Origin: Chitinophagales bacterium
Lineage (GTDB): Bacteria; Bacteroidota; Bacteroidia; Chitinophagales; CAIOSU01
DNA: 64,000 bases
Assembly (NCBI GenBank): GCA_026003335.1
Contig: BPHB01000002.1
Span: 434,001-498,000 of the forward strand
Direction: 5' to 3'
The notes beneath the pieces were generated by a model that was given only the letters and a program-made list of their open reading frames with translations, did no database searches and had not been told where the DNA came from. A program made the translations under genes and the position numbers. Positions 25,040 through 34,374 of the stretch are shown here, piece by piece; within the stretch, counting starts at the first letter, position 1, and each line of letters opens with the position of its first letter.

Positions 25040-26260
25040 TTATTTACCACAATGGAAATATTTGTAGTAAGTAACCTTTGGAATTAAATTCAAATGACTC
25101 AACAGCTTTATCGGATAACGAAAGGCACGAATGTAACGATAGCTTGTAGGATAGTCATAAAAAGTCTTGGGAGGCAGCTGCATAAAGGAATCAAACTCCT
25201 CACGTGTAAGCCCCAGGCGTTTGATGCACAGCTCAATCACCTTAGGGTCTTCAATCTGATAGATACCATGAGCCCGCTGAAGAGCAACCTCGCGTGGCAT
25301 CTGTCCGCTCCTTACCAGGGCTGAGTCGCTATTCATGTTCAGGTCAATATTAAATTTCACCCGATGTACATATTTCACCAGGCTGTGGTAAAGGTCATCA
25401 TAGTAATGCGCCCCGGGATAGACCCAGCCCAGTTCACTTTTGATAATTTCCTCAGCTTCTTTGCGCCTGTAATCAATGTAATAAAAAGGTGTAAAGGTCT
25501 TTATTCCCCGGATAACTGAATAATAAAACAGCTCCCGGATACCGAGATTAAAACCAGCATCTTCTGGTTTCCAGGGACGTAAAGGCACAGAACCAAAAAT
25601 TTTGTGCACATTGCGCAGATAATCTCCGTCAAAATAAGACCAGGACAGAGGTTTGACTCCTTCGGTACGAAACGACTGCCCGATGAGGCAATATTTTATG
25701 TTCTCTTTGGCAGCTACACTATAGATGGAGCTGGCAATCCCGATATCAGTACCCAGATTAATGTCCGGTGTGCTTGCCTTAAGGAAATCAATTTTAAGGT
25801 CTTTGCCTTCCCGGTAATCAGAGGTAATGGTTCTTAACTCAACACCCAGCTTCTTTACGGCATTGACCATATTTTCTCCCGCTACCGGATTATCAAATCC
25901 GTCATTAAAGTGTACTGCCAGTGGACGCAGCTTCCAACGTCTTACCGTATTCCAGAGCAGAAAGGTGCTGTCACGCCCTCCGCTGATGCCTACCACACAA
26001 TCGTATTTCTTTCCTTTTCCTTCTTTTCGTATCCGGCTGAAGATACGCTCCAGAATTTCCTGGCCCTTCTTGCCGCTCGGAAACAAACGACAAAGAAAAT
26101 CATGGAGATGGCAGAAATTACAAACTCCGTTGGCATCAAATTCAATTCCGGGCACAGTAGTATCCTGCACACATCGGGTGCATACCTGCATCTTAATTTT
26201 TAATGGTTTCCCGTTTACCACTACGCAATCATCCGGTATTGTTTGTATCAACGTATTCAT
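25040..26260 (-). CDS. N-acetyl sugar amidotransferase (WbpG/PseA-type PP-loop enzyme)
   Basis: The 406-residue protein has an N-terminal pair of Cys motifs (CTRC at 27-30, CNFC at 47-50) and a PP-loop ATP pyrophosphatase motif SGGRDS (93-98), the layout of the N-acetyl sugar amidotransferase family. Members adenylate an N-acetyl group and convert it to an acetamidino group on nucleotide-activated sugars, for example in Pseudomonas O-antigen or in pseudaminic acid derivatives, generally using ammonia from a HisH-like glutaminase. No glutaminase gene is in this window. Its start overlaps the aminotransferase stop by four bases (ATGA), so the two are translationally coupled. The sugar substrate is unknown. 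Confidence 0.88.
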   Translation of the reverse strand: MNTLIQTIPDDCVVVNGKPLKIKMQVCTRCVQDTTVPGIEFDANGVCNFCHLHDFLCRLFPSGKKGQEILERIFSRIRKEGKGKKYDCVVGISGGRDSTFLLWNTVRRWKLRPLAVHFNDGFDNPVAGENMVNAVKKLGVELRTITSDYREGKDLKIDFLKASTPDINLGTDIGIASSIYSVAAKENIKYCLIGQSFRTEGVKPLSWSYFDGDYLRNVHKIFGSVPLRPWKPEDAGFNLGIRELFYYSVIRGIKTFTPFYYIDYRRKEAEEIIKSELGWVYPGAHYYDDLYHSLVKYVHRVKFNIDLNMNSDSALVRSGQMPREVALQRAHGIYQIEDPKVIELCIKRLGLTREEFDSFMQLPPKTFYDYPTSYRYIRAFRYPIKLLSHLNLIPKVTYYKYFHCGK

Positions 26261-27390
26261 GGTTTAATTCCAAAAAATGCATAAACACTGTCAATGATGT
26301 ATTGTCGTTCATGCTCTGAAAGACTGTAAAATAAAGGCAACCGGATAAGGCGGCTGCTTTCATACAGGGTATTGTGGTCATTTCCCCTGAACTCAGCATG
26401 CTGCTTACCATAATCACTTAAATGCAGTGGTGTGTAGTGAAACTGAGCCGTAACTCCTTTCTTCCGCAGAAAATCAATCATGCGGGTACGGTCGGCCGGG
26501 TTTTTTAATCGTATATGAAACAAATGTCCGTTATGCCGGCAATAGGGCGGTATAGAAGGCAAATCCAGCAACCCTCTCTCTGCCAGAGGTAGAAAAGCTT
26601 GATAGTAGCTCTCCCAGTGCGTGAGAAAAACCCGGTTAATGGAATCTATCTGTTGAAGCTGCGGATAAAGAAAAGCAGCAAGATATTCGGACAACGCATA
26701 ATTGGAGCCCAGTGCTTTCCACTCGTATTTATCCGTTTTGTTTTCAAAGAAATCCATCCTGTTGGTGCCGAATTCATAAGCTATTCTCAAGGATGCGTAA
26801 AAACGATTGTCATTGACAATGAGGCATCCTCCCTGACCGCAGGAAACATTTTTAAGCGAATCAAAACTGATAGCACTCAGATCGCCAAAGCTGCCAAGCA
26901 GTTTTTCTTTGTAAAAAGCGCCAATACCTTGCGCATTATCTTCCACCAGAACGAATCCGTATTTATTTTTCAATTCAATGATAGCATCATATTCACATGC
27001 TACTCCAGCATAGTTCATGGTAATAACCATTCGGGTTCTGGGGGTAATGGCCTGCTCAATGCTTTGCTCATCCAGGTTAAGTGTGTCTTTACGAATATCG
27101 GTAAAAATACATCGTGCTCCCCGTGCCACCACGGCATTGGCAATAGCCACAAATCCATAGGAAGGCAAAATAACCTCATCACCCGGTTTCAACTCTGCTA
27201 CCAGAGCTGAAAGCTCCAGCGCATGCGTACAGGATTTGGTAAGAAAAACCCGGGCGGGAAAGTAAAGTTTTTCCAAAATCGCTGCAGAGGCGGCATTATA
27301 TCTTTTTTCTTCATAACTAAAGTCAGGGGGGAAAAACTCTGCCGAAGGGCCAAGCCGCGTTATTTTACTGAACGGTATATGCCTATTCAT
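26257..27390 (-). CDS. DegT/DnrJ/EryC1/StrS sugar aminotransferase, WecE-like
   Basis: A 377-residue PLP-dependent sugar aminotransferase. The early segment IPFSKITRLG, then LTKSCTHALELSALV and DEVILPSYGFVAIANAVVAR, the PLP-phosphate and ring-contact residues in VEDNAQGIGAFY, and the Schiff-base Lys180 in SFDSLKNVSCGQGG are all present. The SFDSLKN context resembles WecE/RffA (dTDP-4-keto-6-deoxyglucose transaminase; SFHETKN), and ArnB is a related alternative. It should put an amino group on a 4-keto nucleotide sugar in the cytoplasm. It is the first gene of a minus-strand operon aminotransferase-amidotransferase-GT2. The nucleotide sugar 4,6-dehydratase that would supply it is not in the neighbourhood. 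Confidence 0.9.
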   Translation of the reverse strand: MNRHIPFSKITRLGPSAEFFPPDFSYEEKRYNAASAAILEKLYFPARVFLTKSCTHALELSALVAELKPGDEVILPSYGFVAIANAVVARGARCIFTDIRKDTLNLDEQSIEQAITPRTRMVITMNYAGVACEYDAIIELKNKYGFVLVEDNAQGIGAFYKEKLLGSFGDLSAISFDSLKNVSCGQGGCLIVNDNRFYASLRIAYEFGTNRMDFFENKTDKYEWKALGSNYALSEYLAAFLYPQLQQIDSINRVFLTHWESYYQAFLPLAERGLLDLPSIPPYCRHNGHLFHIRLKNPADRTRMIDFLRKKGVTAQFHYTPLHLSDYGKQHAEFRGNDHNTLYESSRLIRLPLFYSLSEHERQYIIDSVYAFFGIKP

Positions 27391-27611
27391 ACATAATTGT
27401 AATCAGGAACCTCATGCGCTTTTCCAATGATTTCTCTAAAGAGGCTTAAAATTATAAAAAGTACGCATCCTCTATCAATTAGCCTATGTAAATGTATTTT
27501 ATCCGCCTGATGCTAAAAAACTGCTGCAGGAAAAGAATTAGCGGTTCTGGATAGTTTACCTTATTTTTAGGAATCCTTTTACAAAGCCCTGGTTCGCTAC
27601 TACGGTCATCT

Positions 27612-29204
27612 ATGAAAATTACCTTTATTGCACTGGGAACCGAACAGCTGGGCATCAGCCAGCTTTCTGCCATTGCGAAAAAAGCGGGACATCAGGTCCA
27701 CATCGCATTTAGCGCTCAACTGTTTCATGACCGTTTTAACCTGGAATTGCCCTCCATTGCACCCTTTTTTGATGATACCCATGAAGTGCTGGATGCTATC
27801 ATTCGGCAACAGCCCGATGTAATTGCTTTCGGAGCCCTCACTTCAACCTACCAGTGGGGTCTGAAGGTGGCTGACTATGCCAAGCAGATCAACCCGAATA
27901 TAAAGGTGATTTTTGGTGGGGTACATCCCTCGGCAGTTCCCGAGCTCGTGCTGAAGAAACCGCAGGTTGACTATGTGGTGGTGGGCGAAGGCGACCTCGC
28001 GTTTCCGAAAATACTGGAACAGATAGAAAAAGGCGATTTCAGCACTCCGATCATAAATACCCGCTATAAAGCTCCGGATGGGAAAATCATTCGGGGCATC
28101 CAGGGCGGCTTTATACAGGATCTTGACGCCCTGCCATTTTATGATAAAACCCTCTGGGAAGACCACGTTCGTATTGGTGACCTGTATCTTACTATGGCCT
28201 CTCGGGGATGCCCCTACCGTTGCACATTTTGCTTTAATAACTTTTTTGCTAAGCTCCCTGACAAAAAAGAGGGCAAATACGTGCGCCTCAGAAGCCCCGA
28301 ACATGTGATGGCAGAGCTGCTGTTTGCTAAAAAAAGATACAAACTCAGATGGATTGACTTTCAGGATGATGTATTTACTACCAGCAAAAAATGGCTTAAG
28401 GATTTTCTGGAGCGCTACAAAAAAGAAATAAAGCTGCCTTTTCAGATCCTGACTCATCCCCGCTACTTTGATGAGGATGTAGCCCGATGGCTCGCAGATG
28501 CCGGCTGCCAGTGGATACAGATGGGCGTACAGAGTATGGATGAAAGTTTCAAAAAAGATACCCTTCTGCGTTACGAAAAAAGTGAACACGTGAGCCAGGC
28601 CCTGCATCTGATGCATAAATATGGACTGAAAGCCAAGGTAGATCATATGTTTGGGCTACCCGATGAGCCCATTCAAGCTCAGCAAACTGCGCTGGACCTT
28701 TACCGGACACATTACCCAAAACGTATTCAAACATTCTGGACCTGCTACCTGCCGGGTACTGATATGATGAAGCAGGCCATTGAAACAGGCAAGCTCACTT
28801 CGGAACAGGCTGAGCGCATCAACGAAGGGATAGATTTTTATTTTTTCAGAAATACGGACAATATCAAGGAACCTGAGATGGTCAGGATGTACAAAGCCTA
28901 TGAGGTAATTTTCCGCATTATGCCTTCACTGCCGGATTTCCTTAAAACAAGATTGCAACCAGACCATGTAAAATGGTTGCCTGATTTTATGATAAGGCCA
29001 CTATCCATGGCTTCCGATATAGTAACCGGCTTTGCCCATGGTAACCCTGAATTCAGAGCTTACACCCTGCATAATTTGTATCATCTGAAAAGATTTTTCC
29101 TGTCTCGTTTAGGGCTAAAAGCAGGAAAAGCTACCAGCCTCCGGGAAGACATTATCCTTGAAGATGTACCCTATCTGGAGCCAGCCTTGCATCAAGGGTT
29201 GTAA
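27612..29204 (+). CDS. Cobalamin-binding-domain radical SAM protein (rSAM-A)
   Basis: The 530-residue protein has an N-terminal B12-binding-type Rossmann domain (about 1-145: VIAFGALTSTYQWG, VIFGGVHPSAVPEL, YVVVGEGDLAFPK). A radical SAM barrel follows with its [4Fe-4S] motif at Cys200/Cys204/Cys207 (SRGCPYRCTFC). The IQMGVQSMDE and FGLPDE segments belong to the AdoMet site. Class B radical SAM enzymes of this build methylate unactivated carbons or do ring-forming or rearranging chemistry (for example BchE, HpnP/HpnR, Fom3). The C-terminal 130 residues are specific and partly hydrophobic. It is divergent from the aminotransferase (221 bp between starts) and convergent with the transporter. It is not one of the tandem triplet: the post-barrel region differs. 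Confidence 0.9.
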   Translation: MKITFIALGTEQLGISQLSAIAKKAGHQVHIAFSAQLFHDRFNLELPSIAPFFDDTHEVLDAIIRQQPDVIAFGALTSTYQWGLKVADYAKQINPNIKVIFGGVHPSAVPELVLKKPQVDYVVVGEGDLAFPKILEQIEKGDFSTPIINTRYKAPDGKIIRGIQGGFIQDLDALPFYDKTLWEDHVRIGDLYLTMASRGCPYRCTFCFNNFFAKLPDKKEGKYVRLRSPEHVMAELLFAKKRYKLRWIDFQDDVFTTSKKWLKDFLERYKKEIKLPFQILTHPRYFDEDVARWLADAGCQWIQMGVQSMDESFKKDTLLRYEKSEHVSQALHLMHKYGLKAKVDHMFGLPDEPIQAQQTALDLYRTHYPKRIQTFWTCYLPGTDMMKQAIETGKLTSEQAERINEGIDFYFFRNTDNIKEPEMVRMYKAYEVIFRIMPSLPDFLKTRLQPDHVKWLPDFMIRPLSMASDIVTGFAHGNPEFRAYTLHNLYHLKRFFLSRLGLKAGKATSLREDIILEDVPYLEPALHQGL

Positions 29205-29236
29205 GAAAGGTCAGTGTCTTTTTTCTGGGTTCTGTG

Positions 29237-29629
29237 TCACTGTTTAAAAAAGAAATACAGGCCGGCAGCCATTACCAGCAAACCCAGGCACTTATTGGGG
29301 GTCAGCGGTTCATTTAAGAGGGCTATGCCAAACAGAAAAGTAAAAATGATATGCAGCGTAATGCTGACCGGATAGGCTGCAGTAAGTTCAAGCCTTGTTA
29401 AGGCCACATATCCAAACATCGGACCCATGCAAAAGGTAAGCACCGCTACCCACACCAGTGGATGCGCGGCAAATACTGTAATATACTCTTTCACCTGCTG
29501 AATGGATTCCAGATCCAGCTTACCTACCGCATTTGCCCTCCACTTAACCACATACAATGTGAAGCAATCAAGAAATGCTGCTATGAAAACAAAACCCCAG
29601 CCGAGCAGTAATTCTCTTTGCAAAACCAT
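29237..29629 (-). CDS. Small EmrE/ArnE-like drug-metabolite transporter protein
   Basis: A 130-residue protein with four predicted membrane helices and the conserved last half of the DMT/SMR fold (LTAAYPVSITLHIIFTFLFG, then IALLNEPLTPNKCLGLLVMA). Single-domain DMT proteins work as dimers; ArnE/ArnF flip undecaprenyl-phosphate-aminoarabinose and EmrE exports cations. In this neighbourhood, with a polyprenyl-sugar-type GT2 and a sugar aminotransferase, an ArnE-like flippase role is the more attractive inference. It is last in the minus-strand radical SAM operon, with five bases between the rSAM-B stop and its start being on the same transcript order inverted: the rSAM-B stop is at 29635 and this ATG at 29629. 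Function is not shown by sequence. Confidence 0.8.
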   Translation of the reverse strand: MVLQRELLLGWGFVFIAAFLDCFTLYVVKWRANAVGKLDLESIQQVKEYITVFAAHPLVWVAVLTFCMGPMFGYVALTRLELTAAYPVSITLHIIFTFLFGIALLNEPLTPNKCLGLLVMAAGLYFFFKQ

Positions 29630-29634
29630 TCTTT

Positions 29635-31167
29635 TCAGTTGGATGCCGTTTGAACGCGCTTTACCCCTGAACGGCTGCGTGTTAACAGCTCGGCAAGGGA
29701 AACTTCCAGCTTAGAGTTATATTGCTTTGTCACGATACCTTTTACCAGCCTGAAAAAACGAGCCGGCCGGAAAAGATAATTAGACCCGTAAAAAACCACT
29801 ATGCCTAGCACCTGATAAAACTGTAGCCATCTTACAGATATGTGGTCATTGTAAAAAGTGTTTCCGAAAAATTCATCTGTACGTACCATTTCGTAAAAGT
29901 AGCGGTCATCATTCATATTGATTTTTCCTTCCTGCTCAAGCCTGTTAAACAATGCGCTGCCCGGATAGGGCTGAAAGGCTGACGGTCCGATTTCATGCGC
30001 CCCTACCCAGCTGCAGCGGACTAGAAACCACATCGTTTTCCATATATCCAGATGCGTATCGTCCGGAAAACCAAATATCATATTGAGACGCAAATGCAGC
30101 TTTTCCTTATTTGCATATTTCATGCTTTGCAGCATGTTTTCCAGATTTACTTTTTTCTTAATGAGCTTCAGAATGCGTTTAGAGCCGGATTCCGGAGCAT
30201 AGGACAGATGGCGGCAACCGGATAAATAAAGATAACGGGCACACTCCCGATCAATGGCTTCTGAACGGGTGCCAGCCGGCAACTGCCAGGTAATATTTAG
30301 TTTTCGCTTTAAAATTTCTTTGGCAAATTCCACGACCCACTCTTTTTTAAGTATGGCCGTGAGATCAAAGAAGTCAAAATTGTCAATGCGGTATTTGTAA
30401 TGGAAATATTCAATTTCATCGGCCACATTCTGGGGAGAGCGTATGTAGTATCGGGTTCCCCACATCTGAGGGCTGGAACAGAATGTACAGCTGTAGGGGC
30501 ATCCGCGTGACGCCAGAAGCGGGAGTGAACGGTTTTTTACCACCCCAAAAACCATCTTCTTTTCATGATAGGTTTCCAGGGGAAACAGATCCCAGGCCGG
30601 CCAAGGGATGTCCTCTATTTGCCGTATGCGGGTTCTTTTTCCGGTGCGGCACAATGCACCATCTGGTTTTTTGTAAACAATACCCGGCACGGTTGAGAAA
30701 TCCCGCTTTTGCTCCCACGCATTTACCAGGTCTACCACCGTTTCTTCGCCCTCACCCAGCACGCACACATGTAGGTGTCTGGTTTGGCGAAGGGATATTT
30801 CCGGTGCTGCGGTAATATGTTCTCCTCCGGCTATTATTAATGTTTGCGGGAAATGATCACCCACGGCATCAATAAGTTTGCGATCCTGAATCCAATTCAT
30901 GGAGAACATGCAGCTGAAACCAATAACATCCGCATCGTGAGGCACTCTGGCGATAATCTGATTTACACTTAAGCCATTGGTCATATAATCGGCCTCAATA
31001 CGATTAAGCTGATCTGGAGCTTCAGCAACGCCATCCACTACCATCACTTCGTGGCCGGCCTCCCGCAGCGAGGCGGCTACCAAAGCCAAGCCCAGTGGTG
31101 CTGCAGGACGCATAGTAATGGCTCCATCAACCATAAAGCGGGGAGGACGTATCAGGCAGATTTTCAT
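29635..31167 (-). CDS. Cobalamin-binding-domain radical SAM protein, tandem paralogue (rSAM-B)
   Basis: The 510-residue protein has a B12-binding-type N-terminal domain (about 1-150: PLGLALVAASLREAGHEVMV, IGFSCMFSMNW, IAGGEHITAAPE, VLGEGEETVV). Its radical SAM cluster motif is at Cys223/Cys227/Cys230 (SRGCPYSCTFC), followed by SSPQMWGTRYY. Further blocks NFDFFDLTAI, WQLPAGTRSEAID and YAPESGSKRILKLIKKKV are nearly identical in the two paralogues upstream. The C-terminal FYGSNYLFRPARFFRLV is amphipathic and shared, suggesting membrane contact. It is third in an operon and its start overlaps the rSAM-C stop by four bases. The reaction is unknown; radical methylation of a lipid or glycan is the family-based guess. 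Confidence 0.9.
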   Translation of the reverse strand: MKICLIRPPRFMVDGAITMRPAAPLGLALVAASLREAGHEVMVVDGVAEAPDQLNRIEADYMTNGLSVNQIIARVPHDADVIGFSCMFSMNWIQDRKLIDAVGDHFPQTLIIAGGEHITAAPEISLRQTRHLHVCVLGEGEETVVDLVNAWEQKRDFSTVPGIVYKKPDGALCRTGKRTRIRQIEDIPWPAWDLFPLETYHEKKMVFGVVKNRSLPLLASRGCPYSCTFCSSPQMWGTRYYIRSPQNVADEIEYFHYKYRIDNFDFFDLTAILKKEWVVEFAKEILKRKLNITWQLPAGTRSEAIDRECARYLYLSGCRHLSYAPESGSKRILKLIKKKVNLENMLQSMKYANKEKLHLRLNMIFGFPDDTHLDIWKTMWFLVRCSWVGAHEIGPSAFQPYPGSALFNRLEQEGKINMNDDRYFYEMVRTDEFFGNTFYNDHISVRWLQFYQVLGIVVFYGSNYLFRPARFFRLVKGIVTKQYNSKLEVSLAELLTRSRSGVKRVQTASN

Positions 31168-32714
31168 TTTGTTTGCATGTTTATTTCTGTTAGCTGTACC
31201 TCAGCCTGTTTAGGCTTATATCGTAAACGTTTCAGTAAATCGCCAATGGCCATTTCGCTGCGGCTCTCGTATCGTTGGGTATAAATGTTGTAAAGCATCC
31301 GGAACAATCGGTGTGGCCGGAACAGAAAATTGCTGCCATAAAAAACCAGATATGCCAGAAACTGATAGCTCTTAAGCCATACAGGATGTATGTGCGCATT
31401 ATAAAACTTGTTGTAAAGGAATGAATCCACAAAAATCAGCTCGTAGAAATAAGCATCATCATTCAGGTTAATTTTGCCTTCTTCACATAGCCTGTTAAAC
31501 AGAGTGCTGCCCGGATAGGGCTGAAAAATAGAAGGAGCCATATCATTGGCGCCTACCCAACTGCATTGAATAAGAAATTTGAAGGTTTCCCAGATGTGTT
31601 TGTGTTTTTCATCCGGAAAGCCCATAATCATATTGAGCTTAATATTCATGCCCTCCTTGCTGGAATAGCGCATGGATTGCAGCATGTTGCGCAGTTTGAC
31701 TTTTTTCTTGATAATGCGAAGCATATCCGGTGATCCTGATTCCGGAGCATAGGTGATATTGCGGCAGCCGGATTTATACAGGTAAGCAGCAACTTCATCA
31801 TCAATGGCTTCCGAGCGGGTACCGGCAGGTATCTGCCAGGTCATTTGTATTCCACGCCTGATAATAGTCTGACAAAAATCAATAATCCATTGTTTCTGAA
31901 TGATAGCCGTCAGGTCAAAAAAGTCAAAATTGACAATGCCATATCGCTTTTGGAGATATTCAATTTCATCGGCTACTTTTTCCGGATCACGCATATAATA
32001 GCGTGTGCCCCACATTTGCGGACTGGAGCAAAAAGTACAGCTGAACGGACAGCCCCGCGTTGCCATGATTGGGACAGACCGGCCTCTGTCAACTCCATAC
32101 ACAATGCTATGTTCAAAATATTTTTCCATGGGGAATAGATCCCAGGCTGGATAAGGCAGCGTGTCTATCTCTCTGACACGTTTGCGAGGTGCCGTCCTTA
32201 TAGTGTCTTTACCGTTTCTGAACACAATGCCGGTGATAGAATGCAGGTCTCTGGTGTTTTCCAGAGCTTCCAGCAGTTCCACCACTGTTTCTTCCCCTTC
32301 ACCCAGCACACATACATCCAAGTGCCGGGTTTTCTGTATGGAAAATTCCGGAATGGCGGTTATGTGCTCGCCTCCGGCAATCAATGTAGCTGCAGGAAAA
32401 GCATCTCCCACCTTATCTATCAGCAGCCTGTCATGCACCCAGTTCATGGAAAACATGCAGCTGAAGCCTATGACATCGGCATCAGATGGGATGCGCTCCA
32501 GAATCTCTTCTATGGACAACCCGATGGTGACAAGCTCTTTATTAAACGGATTAATCTGCTCGGGACTTTCTGCTATGGTATCAATCACACAGACATCATG
32601 ACCTGCCTCCCGGATAGCTGCAGCCACATAAGCCAAACCGAGTGGTTGAGAAGATTTCATAAGGGTGGACAAAATTTTCATCACCTGAGGGGGGCGAATA
32701 AGGCAAACTTTCAT
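31164..32714 (-). CDS. Cobalamin-binding-domain radical SAM protein, tandem paralogue (rSAM-C)
   Basis: The 516-residue protein is the middle member of the triplet. B12-domain landmarks are PLGLAYVAAAIREAGHDVCV, IGFSCMFSMNW, IAGGEHITAIPE and VLGEGEETVV; the cluster cysteines are Cys222/Cys226/Cys229 (TRGCPFSCTFC). It shares SSPQMWGTRYY, NFDFFDLTAI, WQIPAGTRSEAID, YAPESGS and the C-terminal FYGSNFLFRPHRL with its neighbours. Compared with rSAM-B, the regions between blocks differ freely, so the duplication is old and each copy is under selection. It lies 71 bp after rSAM-D and overlaps rSAM-B by ATGA. Substrate and product are unknown. Confidence 0.9.
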   Translation of the reverse strand: MKVCLIRPPQVMKILSTLMKSSQPLGLAYVAAAIREAGHDVCVIDTIAESPEQINPFNKELVTIGLSIEEILERIPSDADVIGFSCMFSMNWVHDRLLIDKVGDAFPAATLIAGGEHITAIPEFSIQKTRHLDVCVLGEGEETVVELLEALENTRDLHSITGIVFRNGKDTIRTAPRKRVREIDTLPYPAWDLFPMEKYFEHSIVYGVDRGRSVPIMATRGCPFSCTFCSSPQMWGTRYYMRDPEKVADEIEYLQKRYGIVNFDFFDLTAIIQKQWIIDFCQTIIRRGIQMTWQIPAGTRSEAIDDEVAAYLYKSGCRNITYAPESGSPDMLRIIKKKVKLRNMLQSMRYSSKEGMNIKLNMIMGFPDEKHKHIWETFKFLIQCSWVGANDMAPSIFQPYPGSTLFNRLCEEGKINLNDDAYFYELIFVDSFLYNKFYNAHIHPVWLKSYQFLAYLVFYGSNFLFRPHRLFRMLYNIYTQRYESRSEMAIGDLLKRLRYKPKQAEVQLTEINMQTK

Positions 32715-32784
32715 GTCGGTACCTATTTAGTTGCAGTTAACCGCAAGTTAGCCAAAAGTGTAACAGAATACAAAACAGCGCTGC

Positions 32785-34374
32785 TTAGGCCGCTCTCCTG
32801 CTTTGCGGTGGTTTGATTGATGCGGATATCATTTTAGCCAAATTTTTGGCTTGAGAGGCTTTTAATTCCAGATAGTGCCGGAGGTTTACTTCAAAACGGG
32901 ACTCAAATCGTTGAGTAGCCACATTCCACAGCACTTTGATCAGACGATGTGGCCGGAACAGAAAATTGCTGCCGTAAAAGAAAATGTAGTACAACACCAA
33001 ATAAAAGATATACCACTTGTGATTGATCTTCTTGTTGTACCACGGCATCCGATTATTGGTATCAATATAGACCATATTGAGATAGTAATCGTCATGCTCG
33101 GGATTAATAACTCCCTGCTCACTCAATTGTCTGAACAAAGCCGAACCGGGATAAGGTAGAAAAATAGATAAGGCTATAGTATTGGCTCCATACCAACTGG
33201 TCTGTACCAGGAACCAGCATGTTTTCCAGATGTCTTTATGCGTTTCACCCGGCAAACCGAGTATCATATTGAGCATCACATTCAGATTCTCGCGATGGGA
33301 ATCACGGATGGAACGGAGCATGTTGGTTATGGTTACTTTTTTCTTTATCTGACGCAACATGCGTATGGAACCTGTTTCCGGAGCATACACAATATTCCGG
33401 CATCCGGTTTTATGCAGGTAGGCGGCTACTTCACGGTCAATGGCCTCTGAGCGGGTACCGGCAGGTATCTGCCAGGTAATCTTCAGATTGTTTTCAAGAA
33501 TACATTGGCAGAATCGTATAATCCAATCCTTTTTGATGATGGCTGTAAGGTCATAAAAATCAAAATTGGTAATACCGAATTTCCGGTTTAATTCCATCAT
33601 TTCATCCACCACATCTTCCGGAGAGCGCATGTAGTAGCGTGTGCCCCACATCTGTGGGCTGGAGCAGAATGTACAGGAATAAGGGCAACCCCGCGTTGCC
33701 AGCATAGGCAAAGAAGGCTCGATGGTTGCGCTCCATACCACACGGTGTTCCTGATAGCTCTTTACGGGAAACAGATGCCAGGCCGGCCTTGGAATTTCCT
33801 CAAGCGATTTTATGCGCTCTTTTTTGGGTGTTGTGCGTACAGAATTTCCGCTTTTATAGGCAATACCGCTGACGGATTCAAGGGGGCTACCCTGAGCATA
33901 CGCATCCAGTAAATGCACGATGGTTTCTTCTCCTTCACCCAACACTACCACATCCAATGCGGATTGTTGCAAGCAGTAAGCATATGCTGCAGTAGCATGC
34001 TCGCCTCCGGCTACAAACAATGCCTTGGGGTAGTAAGCTCGCAGAAAGTTGATAAAGTACTTAACGCTGACCCAGTTTATGGCAAACATGCAGGAAAAGC
34101 CGATAACATCTACTTTCTCCGGCATTCGCTCCAGCAAGTCGTATTCATTCAGACCCCGAATAACAAGTGTTTCATGTTCCGGCAACGGTTTGCCAAAAGG
34201 CCTGAAAGGAGAGTATTTATGAGGAGCCTCACCCACACAATCTATTGCTGTAACATCATGCCCTGCGGCTTCCAGAGCACCGGCTATGTATGCAAGACCC
34301 AGCGGTGGAGAAGGCGACATGGTCACATGTCCTGCATTTTCCAATCTCGGTGGCTGAATAAGACATGCATACAT
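32785..34374 (-). CDS. Cobalamin-binding-domain radical SAM protein, tandem paralogue (rSAM-D)
   Basis: The 529-residue protein is the first of the triplet in transcription order. B12-domain landmarks are PLGLAYIAGALEAAGHDVTA, IGFSCMFAINW, VAGGEHATAA and VLGEGEETIV, and the cluster cysteines are Cys230/Cys234/Cys237 (TRGCPYSCTFC). Shared blocks are SSPQMWGTRYY, NFDFYDLTAI, WQIPAGTRSEAID, YAPETGS and FYGSNFLFRPHRL. It is slightly longer in the B12 domain (an insert around residues 55-75) and at the C-terminus, where a Ser/Lys/Arg-rich tail extends past the others. It lies 132 bp after the dioxygenase gene on the same strand, so it may start its own transcript. The reaction is unknown. Confidence 0.9.
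   Translation of the reverse strand: MYACLIQPPRLENAGHVTMSPSPPLGLAYIAGALEAAGHDVTAIDCVGEAPHKYSPFRPFGKPLPEHETLVIRGLNEYDLLERMPEKVDVIGFSCMFAINWVSVKYFINFLRAYYPKALFVAGGEHATAAYAYCLQQSALDVVVLGEGEETIVHLLDAYAQGSPLESVSGIAYKSGNSVRTTPKKERIKSLEEIPRPAWHLFPVKSYQEHRVVWSATIEPSLPMLATRGCPYSCTFCSSPQMWGTRYYMRSPEDVVDEMMELNRKFGITNFDFYDLTAIIKKDWIIRFCQCILENNLKITWQIPAGTRSEAIDREVAAYLHKTGCRNIVYAPETGSIRMLRQIKKKVTITNMLRSIRDSHRENLNVMLNMILGLPGETHKDIWKTCWFLVQTSWYGANTIALSIFLPYPGSALFRQLSEQGVINPEHDDYYLNMVYIDTNNRMPWYNKKINHKWYIFYLVLYYIFFYGSNFLFRPHRLIKVLWNVATQRFESRFEVNLRHYLELKASQAKNLAKMISASIKPPQSRRAA

Noticed and set aside
27391-27611. Short open frames between the aminotransferase and rSAM-A that could be a RiPP precursor for the radical SAM enzymes
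   Set aside because: The longest are under 30 codons, without a leader-core pattern or a sensible start; one ends QLAYVNVFYPPDAKKLL but lacks a start codon.
29205-29236. cagtg/cactg inverted repeat between convergent rSAM-A and transporter genes as a terminator
   Set aside because: Arms are only five bases with a long loop and no clear U-run.
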